The notes under the pieces are model-generated. The model was not told where the DNA came from, did not search any database, and saw only the letters and a list, made by a program, of their open reading frames with translations. A program made the position numbers and the translations under genes. A stretch of DNA of 64,000 bases from the NCBI RefSeq assembly GCF_021730395.1, contig NC_069368.1:15208001-15272000 (forward strand). The letters run 5' to 3'. The stretch comes from Mercenaria mercenaria (taxonomy: Eukaryota > Mollusca > Bivalvia > Venerida > Veneridae). Within the stretch, counting starts at the first letter, position 1, and every line of letters starts with the position of its first letter. Shown piece after piece: positions 11,401 through 21,276 of the stretch.

Positions 11401-12692
11401 CAAATAATAAAAAAACCTTGTGACCTCTCTAAAGACCATACTTTTCATGGGATCTGTATGAAAGTTGGTCTGAATTATCATCTTGATGATATCTAGGTCA
11501 AGTTTAAAACTGGGTCAACTGCGGTCAAATACTAGGTCAGTAGGTCTAAAATTATTAAAACCTTTTGACCTCTCTAGAGGCCATATTTTTCAAAGGATCT
11601 TCATGAAAATTGATCTGAATGTTCACCTTGATGATATCTAGGTCAGTTTTGAAACTGGATCAAGTGCGGTCAAAAACTAGGCCAGTAGGTATAAAAATAG
11701 AAAAACATTGTGACCTCTCTAGAGGCCATATTTTTATGAGATCTTCATGAAAATTAGTGAGAATGTTCACCTTGATGATATCTAGATAGAATTCAAAACA
11801 GGGTCACATACCTTCGAAAACTAGGTCAATAGGTCAAATAATAGAAAAACCTTGTGACCTCTCTAGAGACCATACTTTTCAATGGATCTTCATGAAAATT
11901 GGTCAGAATTTTTATCTTGATAATATCTAGGTCAAGTTCAAAACTGGGTCACATGAGCCCAAAAACTAGGTCACTATGTCAAATAATAGAAAAAACGATG
12001 TCATACTCAAAACTGGGTCATGTGGGAAGAGGTGAGCGATTCAGGACCATCATGGTCCTCTTGTTACTGAGAATTTTAGGTTAAAGTTTTGATGCACTTT
12101 CACTTTATCTCTGTTATTACTGAATGGATTTGATTCAAACTTAAAATAGTTGTTCAGCATCATGACCCACACCATATGACACAAGGTGCATAATCTGGCA
12201 CCAATATTTAATGAATTATGCCCCTTTTTGCTTAGGATAACTTATATAGTGTTTTGATACATTTTATCTTTACCTGTCTTATTAGAAGTTGATATTTTTG
12301 ACATAGATTCAGGCTATTGTGCAATATCTTCATCCACAATTGGAGTCATTAAACACTCCAGTGACAGCTCTAGTTTCCTCAGATGTGCCCAGTTTCACTA
12401 TCCAGCATCGAAATAGTCGAGTGCGCTGTCTCCTGTGACAGCTCTTGTTACCAGACCTTGTGATTTCGTAAATATTAAAATCATGTAAAATAAAATCATG
12501 TGTTTTTACCCCAAATCCGTAAACTTTTACAGCAGTAAAAATAACCTGTTATACGGTTTGTTTTCTTATAACCATTATTTTCAAAATGAATTAACTTCTT
12601 TAATTCAGCTATATAACACAGCATTTTGTCTTCCAGCTGGTATGCCAAGGGCACTGTCAGGAGATTATGGAGATGAGGAAGATTCAGACTAA
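2372..12692 (+). CDS. OSTF1: OSTF1 (osteoclast-stimulating factor 1), 3' five exons
   Basis: The spliced product of five exons (2372-2463, 3000-3119, 6233-6311, 6787-6876, 12637-12692) contains [52 protein letters not shown] and the acidic end GDEEDSD. These follow human OSTF1 almost residue for residue ([60 protein letters not shown]). OSTF1 is a small cytosolic SH3 plus ankyrin adaptor; in vertebrates it binds Src-family and SMN partners. Three ankyrin repeats are visible. The SH3 half must lie before the window, since no WW-containing SH3 motif is found in 1-2371. All exon joins keep the frame and use GT/AG. The last intron (6877-12636) is swollen by nested repeats. Partial at the 5' end. 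Confidence 0.93.
2590..2905 (+). mobile_element. V-SINE (RUDI-like) tRNA-derived SINE in OSTF1 intron
   Basis: The head GGCCGAGTGGTTATGGTCGC resembles a tRNA A box. The body has the conserved mollusc V-SINE blocks GGAAGCCATCCAGTTGGCTT, GGTCTTCCTCCTC and AGTCACCATATGACC, and the end is an A/C-rich tail (AAAAGCAAAACAAAAC). Other copies lie at 16312-16536 and 50955-51235. Confidence 0.75.
3000..3119 (+). CDS. OSTF1: OSTF1 exon, ankyrin repeat 2
   Basis: Exactly 40 codons between CTTTCAG and GTATGT. It encodes [20 protein letters not shown] and the following repeat helix (HIECMQILL), the canonical ankyrin TPLHWAA motif. Confidence 0.92.
3480..5880 (+). repeat. Two diverged tandem-unit repeats in OSTF1 intron 2
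   Basis: From 3480 to about 4370 several roughly 150-bp units recur, each with forms of TTTGACCYAGGATCATGAAA, GTTGTGCACCTGGGGTTT and AGACCAGAGTTATGGCCCTT. From 4378 to 5880 a second unit recurs (TTCTCATGAACCACTTGATG, TTCACCAAATTTGGTCTGTA). A TIR element is inserted at 4586-5063. The repeats are probably remnants of Helitron-like elements. Confidence 0.5.
4586..5063. mobile_element. hAT-like MITE with TIRs and 5-bp direct flank
   Basis: The left end CAGTCAGGGGTGTAACTG is matched by the inverted right end CAGTTACACCCCTGACTG, and similarity continues inward (TTTCAAGTTAT against TTTTAAGTTAT). Both ends abut the direct repeat CTCAA (4581-4585 and 5064-5068), a likely target duplication. It is 478 bp long and non-coding. 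The CAGGGG-type start suggests hAT, but hAT normally makes 8-bp duplications, so the superfamily is uncertain. Confidence 0.75.
6029..6208. mobile_element. pogo/Tigger-like MITE
   Basis: Ends CAGTCAAACTTC and GAAGTTCCACTG are imperfect inverted repeats flanked on both sides by TA (6027-6028, 6209-6210). CAGT-starting TIRs with a TA target are typical of pogo/Tigger derivatives. It is 180 bp, non-coding, and ends 24 bp before OSTF1 exon 6233-6311. Confidence 0.65.
6233..6311 (+). CDS. OSTF1: OSTF1 exon, ankyrin repeat 3
   Basis: Starts after TTTTTCAG and encodes [20 protein letters not shown] up to LLLEK plus one base. The donor is GTTCGT, a weak match at positions 3-4, but the join to 6787 restores GGT (Gly) in frame. 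Confidence 0.9.
6787..6876 (+). CDS. OSTF1: OSTF1 exon, repeat 3/4 region
   Basis: Acceptor TGTTTCAG and donor GTATGT. Encodes [19 protein letters not shown] and then [10 protein letters not shown], matching the human LRNIEKKLAFDMA region. Confidence 0.9.
7177..7592 (+). mobile_element. Helitron-like element with hairpins at both ends
   Basis: The 5' end is a near-perfect hairpin, AATGTCTCCCACCACACAGT continuing into its own reverse complement. The body holds a GTCT-rich microsatellite (7222-7258) and the phrase CGGAATTATGGCCCTT. The 3' end is GGGAGACATGCGC, a hairpin GCTTTT..AAAAGC, then ATCTCTAG followed by CTTTT. A hairpin followed by CTAG before T is the classical Helitron 3' terminus. 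A related element lies at 39363-41060. Confidence 0.6.
8281..9671 (+). mobile_element. Nested Helitron-like element, near-identical 144-bp units
   Basis: Opens TTTAGCTCACCTGTCACAAA, carries a GTCC microsatellite at 8338-8372, then eight full copies and one part copy of a 144-bp unit beginning GTGACCACTCTAGAGGTCAC. The units differ at only a few positions. The 3' end is a perfect hairpin AGGACCATCATGGTCCT plus CTTGTT. Flanking outer-element sequence resumes directly, so the insertion boundaries are clear. Confidence 0.75.
10451..12065 (+). mobile_element. Nested Helitron-like element, diverged 144-bp units
   Basis: Same family as 8281-9671 with the same start (TTTAGCTCACCTGTCACAAA), GTCC-rich head and hairpin tail (AGGACCATCATGGTCCT, CTTGTT), but its roughly ten units have diverged (for example GTGACCTCTCTAGAGGCCAT). 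It was inserted into a T-run of the outer element between CCCCTTTTT and ACTGAGAATTTTAGG. Confidence 0.75.
12637..12692 (+). CDS. OSTF1: OSTF1 last coding exon
   Basis: Acceptor CTTCCAG, then [17 protein letters not shown] and TAA at 12690. The acidic EEDSD end is diagnostic of OSTF1. Confidence 0.92.
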
Positions 12693-14080
12693 TCTGATTG
12701 GTTGGTTTGTGTAATCAAGTTCTGCTCTGTATGATGATTGGTTGGTTAAAGTCATGTGACTGCAAGAAGGACCAATCATAATTGTGATATTAAATGTTGA
12801 CCCATTGTTAATTATTGACATTTGAAATATTACAAGCCTACTTTGTGCAAGTTTAGGTTCAAGCATTTTATTGCAGTATGTTTGATTCAAGCATAGAATA
12901 CAGAGCCTCAGTTTAAATATTTTCATGATAGGAACAAACCCAGTGTTGCATTTATTCATGTAATAGATTCTAACTTGTTATGGTCATAAATTGCTCTAAT
13001 TAACCATTAACGGGCTTGCCTACAGGCACACCCTAAAATCATGGGAATTAAGCTGACTGGCTACTTGAGGCAAGAAGCTGTTAAATATAGGTGGTTTTTG
13101 ATGCAAGATTAACTCATTCACACCTAATTACTTCAGACAGGTCATCACGAGGGCATGTGTTTTAATATCCACCTTTGCTATAGATATCAAACTTAACAGG
13201 TTGAAAAGTTAAGGCCATTTACATTTATAAAAACATTTCTGAAGTTTAAAGTTTCTTTTTGCTGTTTCATTTTGCTTAAATGCCTCTCTTACTTATTACC
13301 GTTATGGTACACAGGCAGTTGTGAAGAGAATTTAAAGCGTTTTCTTAGTTTTGATACATTCAAAGAATATAACTATTTTGTTGAATTTCTATCTTTAATA
13401 TATAGGAGATAATAAAAGCACTGTGAGTTTTATACTCTGAAGATATCAGATGATTGTACATGTGCAATAGACTTGGAATGGTGTTTTGTTATGTAAAATA
13501 TTCACACAATCCCTAAGTCATTGCTAGATAATGAATTATTCGTCAACTGTGACTTAAAAGTAGGACATCACCATGTAATTATATCCCTAGTTACTAGTAT
13601 CGGTGCTATATTGGATTCCGGTCCGTAGTCGGTCCATCAGTCTGTAGGCAGAATTTGTCCGTGCTATTTCTCAGCAATTATTTGCCAGATTTCCATCAAA
13701 CCTTGTATTTAATATCAGTAGCAAGCCTAGTTGAGCATGTCTAAAGTGGGTTCCATTTTGATTATTTTTCACTTAATTATGGCCCTTTATAATTTTTTCT
13801 TTATATGTATTCAGCGAAATTTTTATGGGCCACATTAGCATATTTGCTGGCTTGTTAGTTTTCTAAGACATCGGCCAAGATGCATTATAATAAGTTACTT
13901 GCCACATTAGCATCAAAGTTACGTCTTGGTTAACTCTTAGTTATTAGTATGGTATGGTTTTATTTTTGCTTGCTTTTTAAAGGTACTCGTGTGACTAAAA
14001 ATATGCAGTAATTTCATTTTTTATATCAATACAATAATATTATGTATTCATTTGTTAAATATAAGTGTTAAATACACAGA

Positions 14081-14395
14081 GTGTTCTTTTGATGTACATA
14101 CAGATGGTTTCTACAGGTAGATTGTTCTTTTGATGTACATACTGACAGTTTCTACATGTAGATTGTTCTCGGGATGTACATATTGAGGGTTTCTACATGT
14201 AGATTGGTCTCTGGATGTACATACTGAGGGTTTCTACATGTAGATTGGTCTCGGGATGTGCATTCTGAGGGTTTCTACATGTAGATTGTTCTGTGGATGT
14301 ACGTACGAAGGTTTCCTACATGTAGATTTTACATTGGATGTACATGCTGAGGGTTTCTACATGTAGCTTTTACTGGGGATGTACATACTAAAATG
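14081..14395 (+). repeat. 41-bp minisatellite with Pumilio-type motifs
   Basis: About 7.5 copies of a 41-bp unit with the cores GATGTACATACTGAGGGTTT and CTACATGTAGATTG. Five of the eight unit cores carry TGTACATA exactly; the others differ by one or two bases. Confidence 0.85.
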
Positions 14396-14810
14396 TTTGT
14401 TTTTTGAAGAAATATACTATGAAATCATTTAATTTCGTCAGCCTTAAATTTTATGGTTTCCTCACAAACACCTATTTTAATAGTGACTTCTAATTTTATA
14501 GATAAAGTAAACAGAAATTTATTTGATTATTGCAACCAGGAAGTCCACGAAAACTGGTCCCCCACGAATAGTGATGATTTCACAGTATATGGTCTTTTAC
14601 CACTGGTTATATCCTTTATATCATATTCAATAATTTACATATTATACGGTATATTACCTGTACAAGTTAACCTGCAAGTCAGGATATTTTCAAGTGCTTA
14701 CAGTTGTTAATATTTGTACAGAAAGTATAATTTTCTATTGTTAAAACTAGATCTGTTTTTGCTGCAGTTAACTCTAATTACATTCTATTTAGTTTATGTA
14801 AAAAATATGA

Positions 14811-14816
14811 AATAAA
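14811..14816 (+). terminator. OSTF1: Poly(A) signal AATAAA, likely OSTF1
   Basis: AATAAA followed by TTCTTTAAATTGTAGTGATT with a T-rich stretch (TTTGTTTCTCTTATT) 20-30 bases on, as expected for a downstream element. Confidence 0.5.
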
Positions 14817-15244
14817 TTCTTTAAATTGTAGTGATTTGTTTCTCTTATTACTTGAATAGTTTGAAATTCATTTCAAATGTTGATCTTATTATTATAATAT
14901 GTATCACTTTACCAATCATTAGTTGAATAAGTAGGCCCAAAATTTAACCCTTTATTTACTTAGAAAATTGGTACCGATAGTTTCCTGGTTACTACATATG
15001 TATTTGAGCTGTAGCATTCAAAATTTTGCAAACTTGTTTATCAACATTAGTTGAAAACATTGGCCTAGAACCATGCCTCTCTCTTGAATTTTATCAGAAT
15101 TATGGCCCTTTTTGCCCTTAAAAATTGGCATTTCTTGGTTAAAATTTTTGTACAAGTCAATTTTACTTGAGTACTATAAGCGCAATAGCTTTGAAAACTT
15201 TGCAGACTTGTTTACATCAGAAGGCAAATAACTGACATGCATTT

Positions 15245-15645
15245 TATCAGAATTATGCCCCCGAAGGTGGGCATATTAAAATCGCACTGTCCGTCCGTGT
15301 TGTCCGGGCTATAACTTCAACATTCATAGTGGGATTTGAAAATAATTTGACACAAATGTTAACCATATTGAGAAGGTGTGTTGCGATTATGACCTGGGTC
15401 TCTTAGATCAAGGTCACAAAATGATGTGTGATTTTTTTGTATCCAGTTCATATCTTTTTGGCACATGGAGGGATTTTGAATTAAGTTTGCACAAATGTTC
15501 ATCTAACCCAAAGGGTGTGTCGTGACAATGATTGGATCGCTTTGGTCAAGGTGAAGGTCACAATTTGACAGACAACTGTAGCATTCTTGGGCACGCTTTG
15601 GGGGCATTTGTCACTATATAAGGTTGACAAGCCTGTTCTTACAGG
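15245..15645 (+). mobile_element. Short Helitron-like repeat with GTCC head
   Basis: Starts GCCCCCGAAGGTGGGCATAT, has GTCCGTCCGTG, then units containing TCAAGGTCACAA and TTGACACAAATGTTAACCAT, and ends GGGCACGCTTTGGGGGCATT, whose GGGGGC is inverted relative to the start. It is the same architecture as the other GTCC-headed families in the window. The flanks 14817-15244 and 15646-16311 show nothing recognisable. Confidence 0.5.
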
Positions 15646-16311
15646 GTGTTCGTACAGTCAGTTTGGCAAGGTGGGCTCTTGCAACAGACAATATAAGCAC
15701 CATTAACTTCATTGGTGTTCCTAGAGTGCATTAGTACTTGAGCTCCACAACTTCCCCATAAGGAGCAGAGGTTAGGACTTCAAAATTTATGTCTTCAGTT
15801 AAATAATTACAGAGAACATACATCTGACCAAAATATCAACATCATGGACTATCTGTTCTGCAGGTCTATCTAGGTATGGCTATGATTTGTGTAACTGAAA
15901 GTTGCATTATCATATCATACTGTGAATGAAATTGATTGCACGAAGAAATTCCAAGAGGTTAAAAACGGTATTGAGCAGACAGGTAACCAGTTCCCCCGAC
16001 AACAAATGAACCAAGTTTAATAACGCTCCACAAAGCAGTTCTACTGAAAATCATTTTAAAATATTCTATTTTTAGCTGTAAAGTCCCCTTTTGAAAAAGA
16101 ATTAATAGAGAATTTTTATAAGAATGAAGTTTGATGATGATCCATCAAGCCCTTCATTAGAAAAAGTTTTATAAAGGTATTTCTATTTTTAGCTCTTGTA
16201 GCCTTGAAAAGGGACGAAGTGCTCCAACTTGGACAAAATAAACAGAGGACCTAATAACAAAATCTGCTACATACAGATTGCTGAAGATCTATGGAGCGGT
16301 TCATGAGAAGA

Positions 16312-16536
16312 GGACCGTACAATAATACTACAGACAGTGGAGGAAGACCCCCGGTGTCCCTCCGTGCATTATTTCATCATGGGTGTGCACCTGGATAGAA
16401 CCACTGACCTCCCGTAAACCAGCTGGAATGCTTCCTCACATGAAGAATTCAATGCTCCCACTAGGCTCAAACCCATATCGGTGAGGAGCAAGTGGTTGGA
16501 AGTCAGTGACCTTAACCACTCGGCCACAGAGGCCCC
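16312..16536 (-). mobile_element. V-SINE (RUDI-like), minus strand
   Basis: Reading the minus strand gives GGCCTCTGTGGCCGAGTGGT (tRNA-like A box), TCCAGCTGGTTTACGGGAGG, and the TGCACGGAGGGACACC and GGTCTTCCTCC blocks, as in the copies at 2590 and 50955. Confidence 0.75.
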
Positions 16537-18374
16537 TGATGATGGGAGTTGTTGTAATTACTACAGTAAAGTCACATTAAAATGTAAGCTACAGAAATAG
16601 TTTTGAGGAGTACTAAGCTGAAAAGTCATATTTGACAAGCCAATATATCAGACTTACAGTAATGTACTATAAAACAATTTTAAGTAACTTCTATATTCAG
16701 TTCTTATTTTTCTTAACGAAATAGAAAGAATAAAATAATTCAACATGAACAGTGAAATAGTCCAACAATGGCGTCATGCTGCTACTTTTATCATCGATTT
16801 AAAATGCGATTTTAATTTTCATCCATTTTTTGAACAGTCCAATACCAAAACAGCCATGTTATCCATTACACATACCATACTGAATGGTCATGTGGTTTAA
16901 ATAGGAATCTTCGACTGGCAGTGATTTCATCAGAAATGGAAAAAAATGTGAGTTTCTTAAATAGGCTTGGGAATTTTTGTCCGATAGTTCCTGGAACTGG
17001 AAAGTACGTCACTGATGGAAGTTGTAACTGCACACACAACAGAGATGGAATTGTGTCTTCTTTATAACAGGATCATTAGAAAGGGATAAAATTATGAGAA
17101 AAGGGTGTTTTCTTTTTTAAAAACATGACCCTTTTTGTCAGACTATCGTGAACACATAATGCCAGAATACAGTATTGAATTGAGTTAACTAACCTGTTCA
17201 GGTTTTAACCTGACAACAAAGCACGACATAATTTCCAGATGAAGTTTGTCAGCAGGCCAGTGTCATAATATATTCTGACAAAGCACATAAGGATAGAATC
17301 CATTCCTCAGCTATTGATTTTAGAAGTTTCACAGAATGATAACCACTGTTTCCTTTTGCATCATTACATAAATATTATATTATTTAGTCATGTAGTTTTT
17401 TTTAGTTAATGCCATCATTTAATCAACTTTACGAATTTCGTTTTGCAGCTTGTGTGTACGTTGCCATGTTAGAAATCAAGAAGTGCCCGCAATGAAGTCA
17501 TAATATTAGAAAATACCACCACCTGATCAGGATTCCCCAATATTTTAAATGAGACTGCATGATGGAAGTCCCACAAAAGTTGCTTCTGAAGAAAGTATTT
17601 GATTTTATTAGCATATCATTATGGCACAAATAAACATCAAAAATTCAACAAAACAGATTGTTTAAAGTGGAATTATACGCATTTTTCAAGTAAAAATACA
17701 GCACATATAGATATGTGTGTAAAAAGGGTGGAGGAAATTATAGTTTTTAACCCAGTATACCAAACTCTTCCTGTTACCATTACGAAATAATAACTTTTTA
17801 AATATGACTTTTCTTATTTTGACTGGGGCAGTCTTTTTAAGAAAAGTCAAACTGCTTGCAGGAGTTGCTTCCCTTCAACCTCAGAAATCTCTACTTATAG
17901 GTAAGGGAGATCATTGCGTACAAGGCTGAAGAAATGAACTATTTTTTATAAGTCCGATTTCTTCATTTCTAAAGCATCACTTTCAAATACTTATGCGGCA
18001 TTATTGTTAATTAAACACATTTAAATGCACAGCAACTGAAAACTTGCTTTTATAAAACATTCACCAAAAACACACTACGTGCTGTAAGATGCGCATAATG
18101 CCACTTTAATGGTCATATGAAATGAAACTGACATAATTTATTTCATTAATGTAATGAACTCTGATGTTTGAGACATTCCAATGGAACTCAATCACTGTAC
18201 TGTGTTGTTCAGTCCAGTTACAGAGAAATTGTTTGACAGCAAGGACTTGTCAAAACGCTTTCAGCACTAAGCTGATTCAAAAATAAGCACATGGAGCTAC
18301 ACATTTTATTTGACTATATAATAGATAACATGTTGATTTACAACTGTGAAACATTTCAATGCAACAGGTCATGA
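16537..18374. other. No recognised gene or element
   Basis: AT-rich sequence with only short, unsupported reading frames and no splice-flanked candidates. An AATAAA on the minus strand near 18305 may end the KNOP1 transcript. Confidence 0.4.
18305..18310 (-). terminator. KNOP1: Candidate poly(A) signal for KNOP1
   Basis: TTTATT on the plus strand reads AATAAA on the minus strand, about 870 bases past the KNOP1 stop. If used, the 3' UTR would include the tandem repeat at 18375-19085. Confidence 0.3.
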
Positions 18375-19085
18375 TAGCCCTACATGGCTCACCTGACTTA
18401 CGATTTCCTGGTGCCTAATATCCAAGTTCTAGGCCTTGACATTTTAGACAGAAAGATTTTTGAAGCTTTTCCTTGATAAGTCTATACACACAAGAGACCC
18501 CAATTGACAGGGCAAATTTTGACCCCAGGACCAAGATCTGAATGAACTTGGCAAAGGACAACTAGACAATGCTACACTAAAGCTTTGGTTCTTGCAGCTT
18601 AGACAAGAAGATTTGTAATTTTTTCTTATATAAGTCTATGTAAACAAGTGACCCTGGGAAGGGAATTTTTACCCAAGCGGCATGAAAACAAAATTGGTAG
18701 AAGACTGCTACACAATGGCACAAGCCAAATATCAAAGCTCTAAGGCTTAGAAGTTTAGACAAGAAGAAAAGGTTCTTTTTCTAATATGAACAACTGACCC
18801 TCAGGTGGGACAAATTTTGACCTCAGAGGAATGATTTGACTAAACTTGGTAAAAGACCATTACACAAAGCTACATGCTAAATATCTAAGCTCTAGGGCTT
18901 GAGGATTTACACAAGAAGAGTTTACAGTTTTTTTTCCCTTATATAAGTCTATGTAAAACCAGTGAAGTCCAGGGTTGGGCCAATTTGCCCCTAGGGCACG
19001 ATTTACACAAAATTACACAAGCTTGGTAGATCAACACTACATTATACTATATCAAATGCCAAATATCTAAGCTCAGGACATTCCG
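18375..19085 (-). repeat. About four diverged 170-bp units
   Basis: Units recur with the blocks CTTATATAAGTCTATGTAAA, GGGACAAATTTTGACCYCAG, GAAGACTGCTACACAATGG and AAATATCTAAGCTCTAGGGC. They resemble the internal units of Helitron-like elements but no ends were found. Confidence 0.6.
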
Positions 19086-19181
19086 GTTTTAGACAAGATT
19101 TTTATCCATAGCCACAGTGCTAACACTGTCGACAGATGTTACTTTTAAAATGTCATCTGAATCTGATACATCAGGTTCTAT

Positions 19182-20399
19182 TTAATTATCAAACTTAATA
19201 GACTTTGACGCTTTTGTGTCAATATAGAATTTCTTCCCTTCCTCAGGAGGTTTTTCAAATCCTAGCCCAATCCCTCTGTTCAGGTTCATGGTCATTGCCC
19301 TTTCATATTCACCCTCTAATGCCTTAGTATATATATTTTCCTGCTTCTTGTTCATAGCAAAACTTCCTCCAGTCTTCTTTGGGAAATTATTGGCAGAAGA
19401 AAATGCAGGTTTTTTACCAAGGCTAAACTTATTCTGTATTTGGGATGCATCACTTCCTTTCTTAAAACCTCCTAAAAGTCTGAAAAATTTATTTTGCCTT
19501 TCAGAATCACCCAATTCAACACCAGACCACTGACCAGTTTTTAAGTTTTCATCTTCAGTGTCTATTCCTTGGCTTTTCTTTTCTTTGTTTTGAGTCTGAC
19601 TGCTGTCTGTTTCTAAACTGTTTACAACTTTAGTTCTTTCCTTAACACAACTTTCCTGTTTTTCGTTTGGACTATAAGTATCCTCATGTTCTATTTCTGC
19701 ATTCTTATCCTTCCTTTTATCCTTTTTCTTCTTTTTCTTCTCATCTTGACATAAAGTCTCTATACTTTCTTTAATTTCTCTTTTTTCTTTGAATTCATCT
19801 GGTTCACTCAAATTTTTCTTTTTCTTTTTATGTTTCTTCTTTTCCTTCCTATCTGTGATTTCTATTAAGTTTTTCTTGGTTTCTTCTTTCTGTTTAATAG
19901 CATCAGCATTCTCAATTAGACCTACTTCTACATCCCTATCTGACTCCATCTTTTTCTTTTTAGATTTCTTTTTCTTTTTTGAATTCATGTTACTAAAGTC
20001 CTGAATATCTGCTGAAGCACATGCATTCTCAGAATTTATACTGATATTATTTTGACTTTCTAAGTCCCTTTCCTTGTCTTTTCTTTTTCTCTTCTTTTCA
20101 CATTTCTCCTCATCATGTCCATTCTCTATTTCAGAAACTTTCCTTTTATTAGAAACAGCTTCAACAATGTCAGTTTCATTTTCAATCTTGCATTCTCTGA
20201 CAATGTCTCTTTCTGATTCCTCATCTTTGGACTTTTTCTTCTTTTTCTTCTTCTTTTTCCTCTCACTAACCGGAGACATGAATTCATTTGGCTCAACAAT
20301 TACTTTTTCAGTTTTACAAAATTCTGCTTCTTCCTTTTTTTCAATGTCATATTTGTGTTTTCTTTTGTGTTTCTTTGTTTTGGAGCCTGCTTCATCCAT
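19182..20399 (-). CDS. KNOP1: KNOP1-like lysine-rich nucleolar protein
   Basis: A 405-residue reading frame. Residues 1 to about 280 are low-complexity and highly basic, with many KKKKK and KKHKKKKK tracts mixed with acidic stretches, as in nucleolar proteins. The C-terminal 115 residues carry the KNOP1 signature: GQWSGVELGDSERQNKFFRL, LLGGFKKG, then LEGEYERAMTMNLNRGIGLG, and the end FYIDTKASKSIKFDN (human KNOP1 has LMGGFKN, RDYDRAMSWKYSRGAGLGF and FYIDRNASKSVKLED). KNOP1 is a nucleolar protein of poorly defined function that binds ZNF106 in mammals. The start codon at 20399 gives MDEAGSKTKKHKRKH. A splice acceptor TTTTCAG ends 39 bases upstream, so the 5' UTR is probably spliced. The coding region is a single exon, unlike human KNOP1; it is intact. 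Confidence 0.9.
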   Translation of the reverse strand: MDEAGSKTKKHKRKHKYDIEKKEEAEFCKTEKVIVEPNEFMSPVSERKKKKKKKKKSKDEESERDIVRECKIENETDIVEAVSNKRKVSEIENGHDEEKCEKKRKRKDKERDLESQNNISINSENACASADIQDFSNMNSKKKKKSKKKKMESDRDVEVGLIENADAIKQKEETKKNLIEITDRKEKKKHKKKKKNLSEPDEFKEKREIKESIETLCQDEKKKKKKDKRKDKNAEIEHEDTYSPNEKQESCVKERTKVVNSLETDSSQTQNKEKKSQGIDTEDENLKTGQWSGVELGDSERQNKFFRLLGGFKKGSDASQIQNKFSLGKKPAFSSANNFPKKTGGSFAMNKKQENIYTKALEGEYERAMTMNLNRGIGLGFEKPPEEGKKFYIDTKASKSIKFDN

Positions 20400-20438
20400 T
20401 CTGTTTCAGGTCTATGGTATGTTTGGATAACTGTAAGT
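20400..20438 (-). other. KNOP1: Candidate KNOP1 5' UTR after a splice acceptor
   Basis: On the minus strand, ATATCTTTTCAG ends at 20439 and is followed by 39 non-coding bases before the ATG. This suggests an upstream untranslated exon, whose place is unknown. The stretch 20439-21276 would then be intron and shows no other feature. Confidence 0.45.
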
Positions 20439-21276
20439 CTGAAAAGATATCAAAGAAGTCCATAAATATAATAACAATGTTACTTTCCTTAAAAAACGAA
20501 ATGAATTGGAATGGAAAATGATAAGGTTGACAAACAGCTGGAACATTTTTGCTGTTTTTTTTTGTTCAAGCCGATACAACTGAACTGCACAATCTTAAGT
20601 TGCACATGATTTACTTATAAAACTTGCAAACATAATTTGGGAGTGCACACTCCTAAACAAACTTCATATAGATCTTGTATTTTACTATCACATTGTAGAA
20701 ATTGAGTTTTACCATGTGTTTTTTTTTCAAAATGACTATTTTACATTGATTTTAATAACAAGCACAACAACCTCTTGCTCTGTTCAAATCACTGAGATGT
20801 CAATGTGTTTGCCTTCTGTGCCATTGCAGAACAGCATCCTGTATGCAACTTAAATGTAATCGTTGATAATCAGATTCACAACTTCTAATATCTAATTCTG
20901 TGTTTTGACAGCAAACTAATGTGAAAGTCAGAAACATGGTTGAAAATTTTATATCTTAGAGTACTGTTTTACTGTCTTAATTCTCAGACATTATTTTCTG
21001 ACATCTTAATTCATTTAATGATTTCACAAATTCATTTTATGATTTATAATTAAAGGTATTTTAAAACACACAAACAGATTTATAATTCAAGCATACATAG
21101 ACTGGAATAACAACAATTCATAAAATAGATCGTCCTTATTATTTTATTTTTCTTCTTTCAGTTGTAACGTTATATATTGCTCCACAAGGATTCCCACCTT
21201 TTTCTTTGGGATGAATGTAAAATTTGTTAAAAGAGAATAATCAATATTAATACAAGCAGTTACATGAAAAATCCAG

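Larger units (their letters stand above)
8178..12452 (+). mobile_element. Composite Helitron-like element with two nested insertions
   Basis: The outer element has the same head as 961-2340 (TTTTTAGCTCGACTATACG), the same roughly 165-bp units (9690-10450 and 12066-12330) and the same tail, a GCTGTC..GACAGC hairpin plus TCTTGTTA. It is interrupted by two copies of another family, 8281-9671 and 10451-12065. The whole structure sits in the last OSTF1 intron. Confidence 0.7.
12693..14816 (+). other. OSTF1: Presumed OSTF1 3' UTR
   Basis: No further coding sequence follows the stop. The stretch holds an internal repeat-like segment at about 13590-13860, a 41-bp minisatellite (14081-14395) and ends at a canonical AATAAA. 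Assignment to the UTR rests on the absence of an earlier obvious AATAAA; it is an inference. Confidence 0.45.

Noticed and set aside
9445-12084. Reading frames with [18 protein letters not shown]-type starts
   Set aside because: They fall on the 144-bp units of the Helitron-like elements; similarity between them reflects the repeat, not a gene family.
19288-20521. Plus-strand Phe/Ser-rich reading frames opposite KNOP1
   Set aside because: They are antisense shadows of the lysine-rich coding region (AAG/AAA read as CTT/TTT) without start, splice or domain support.
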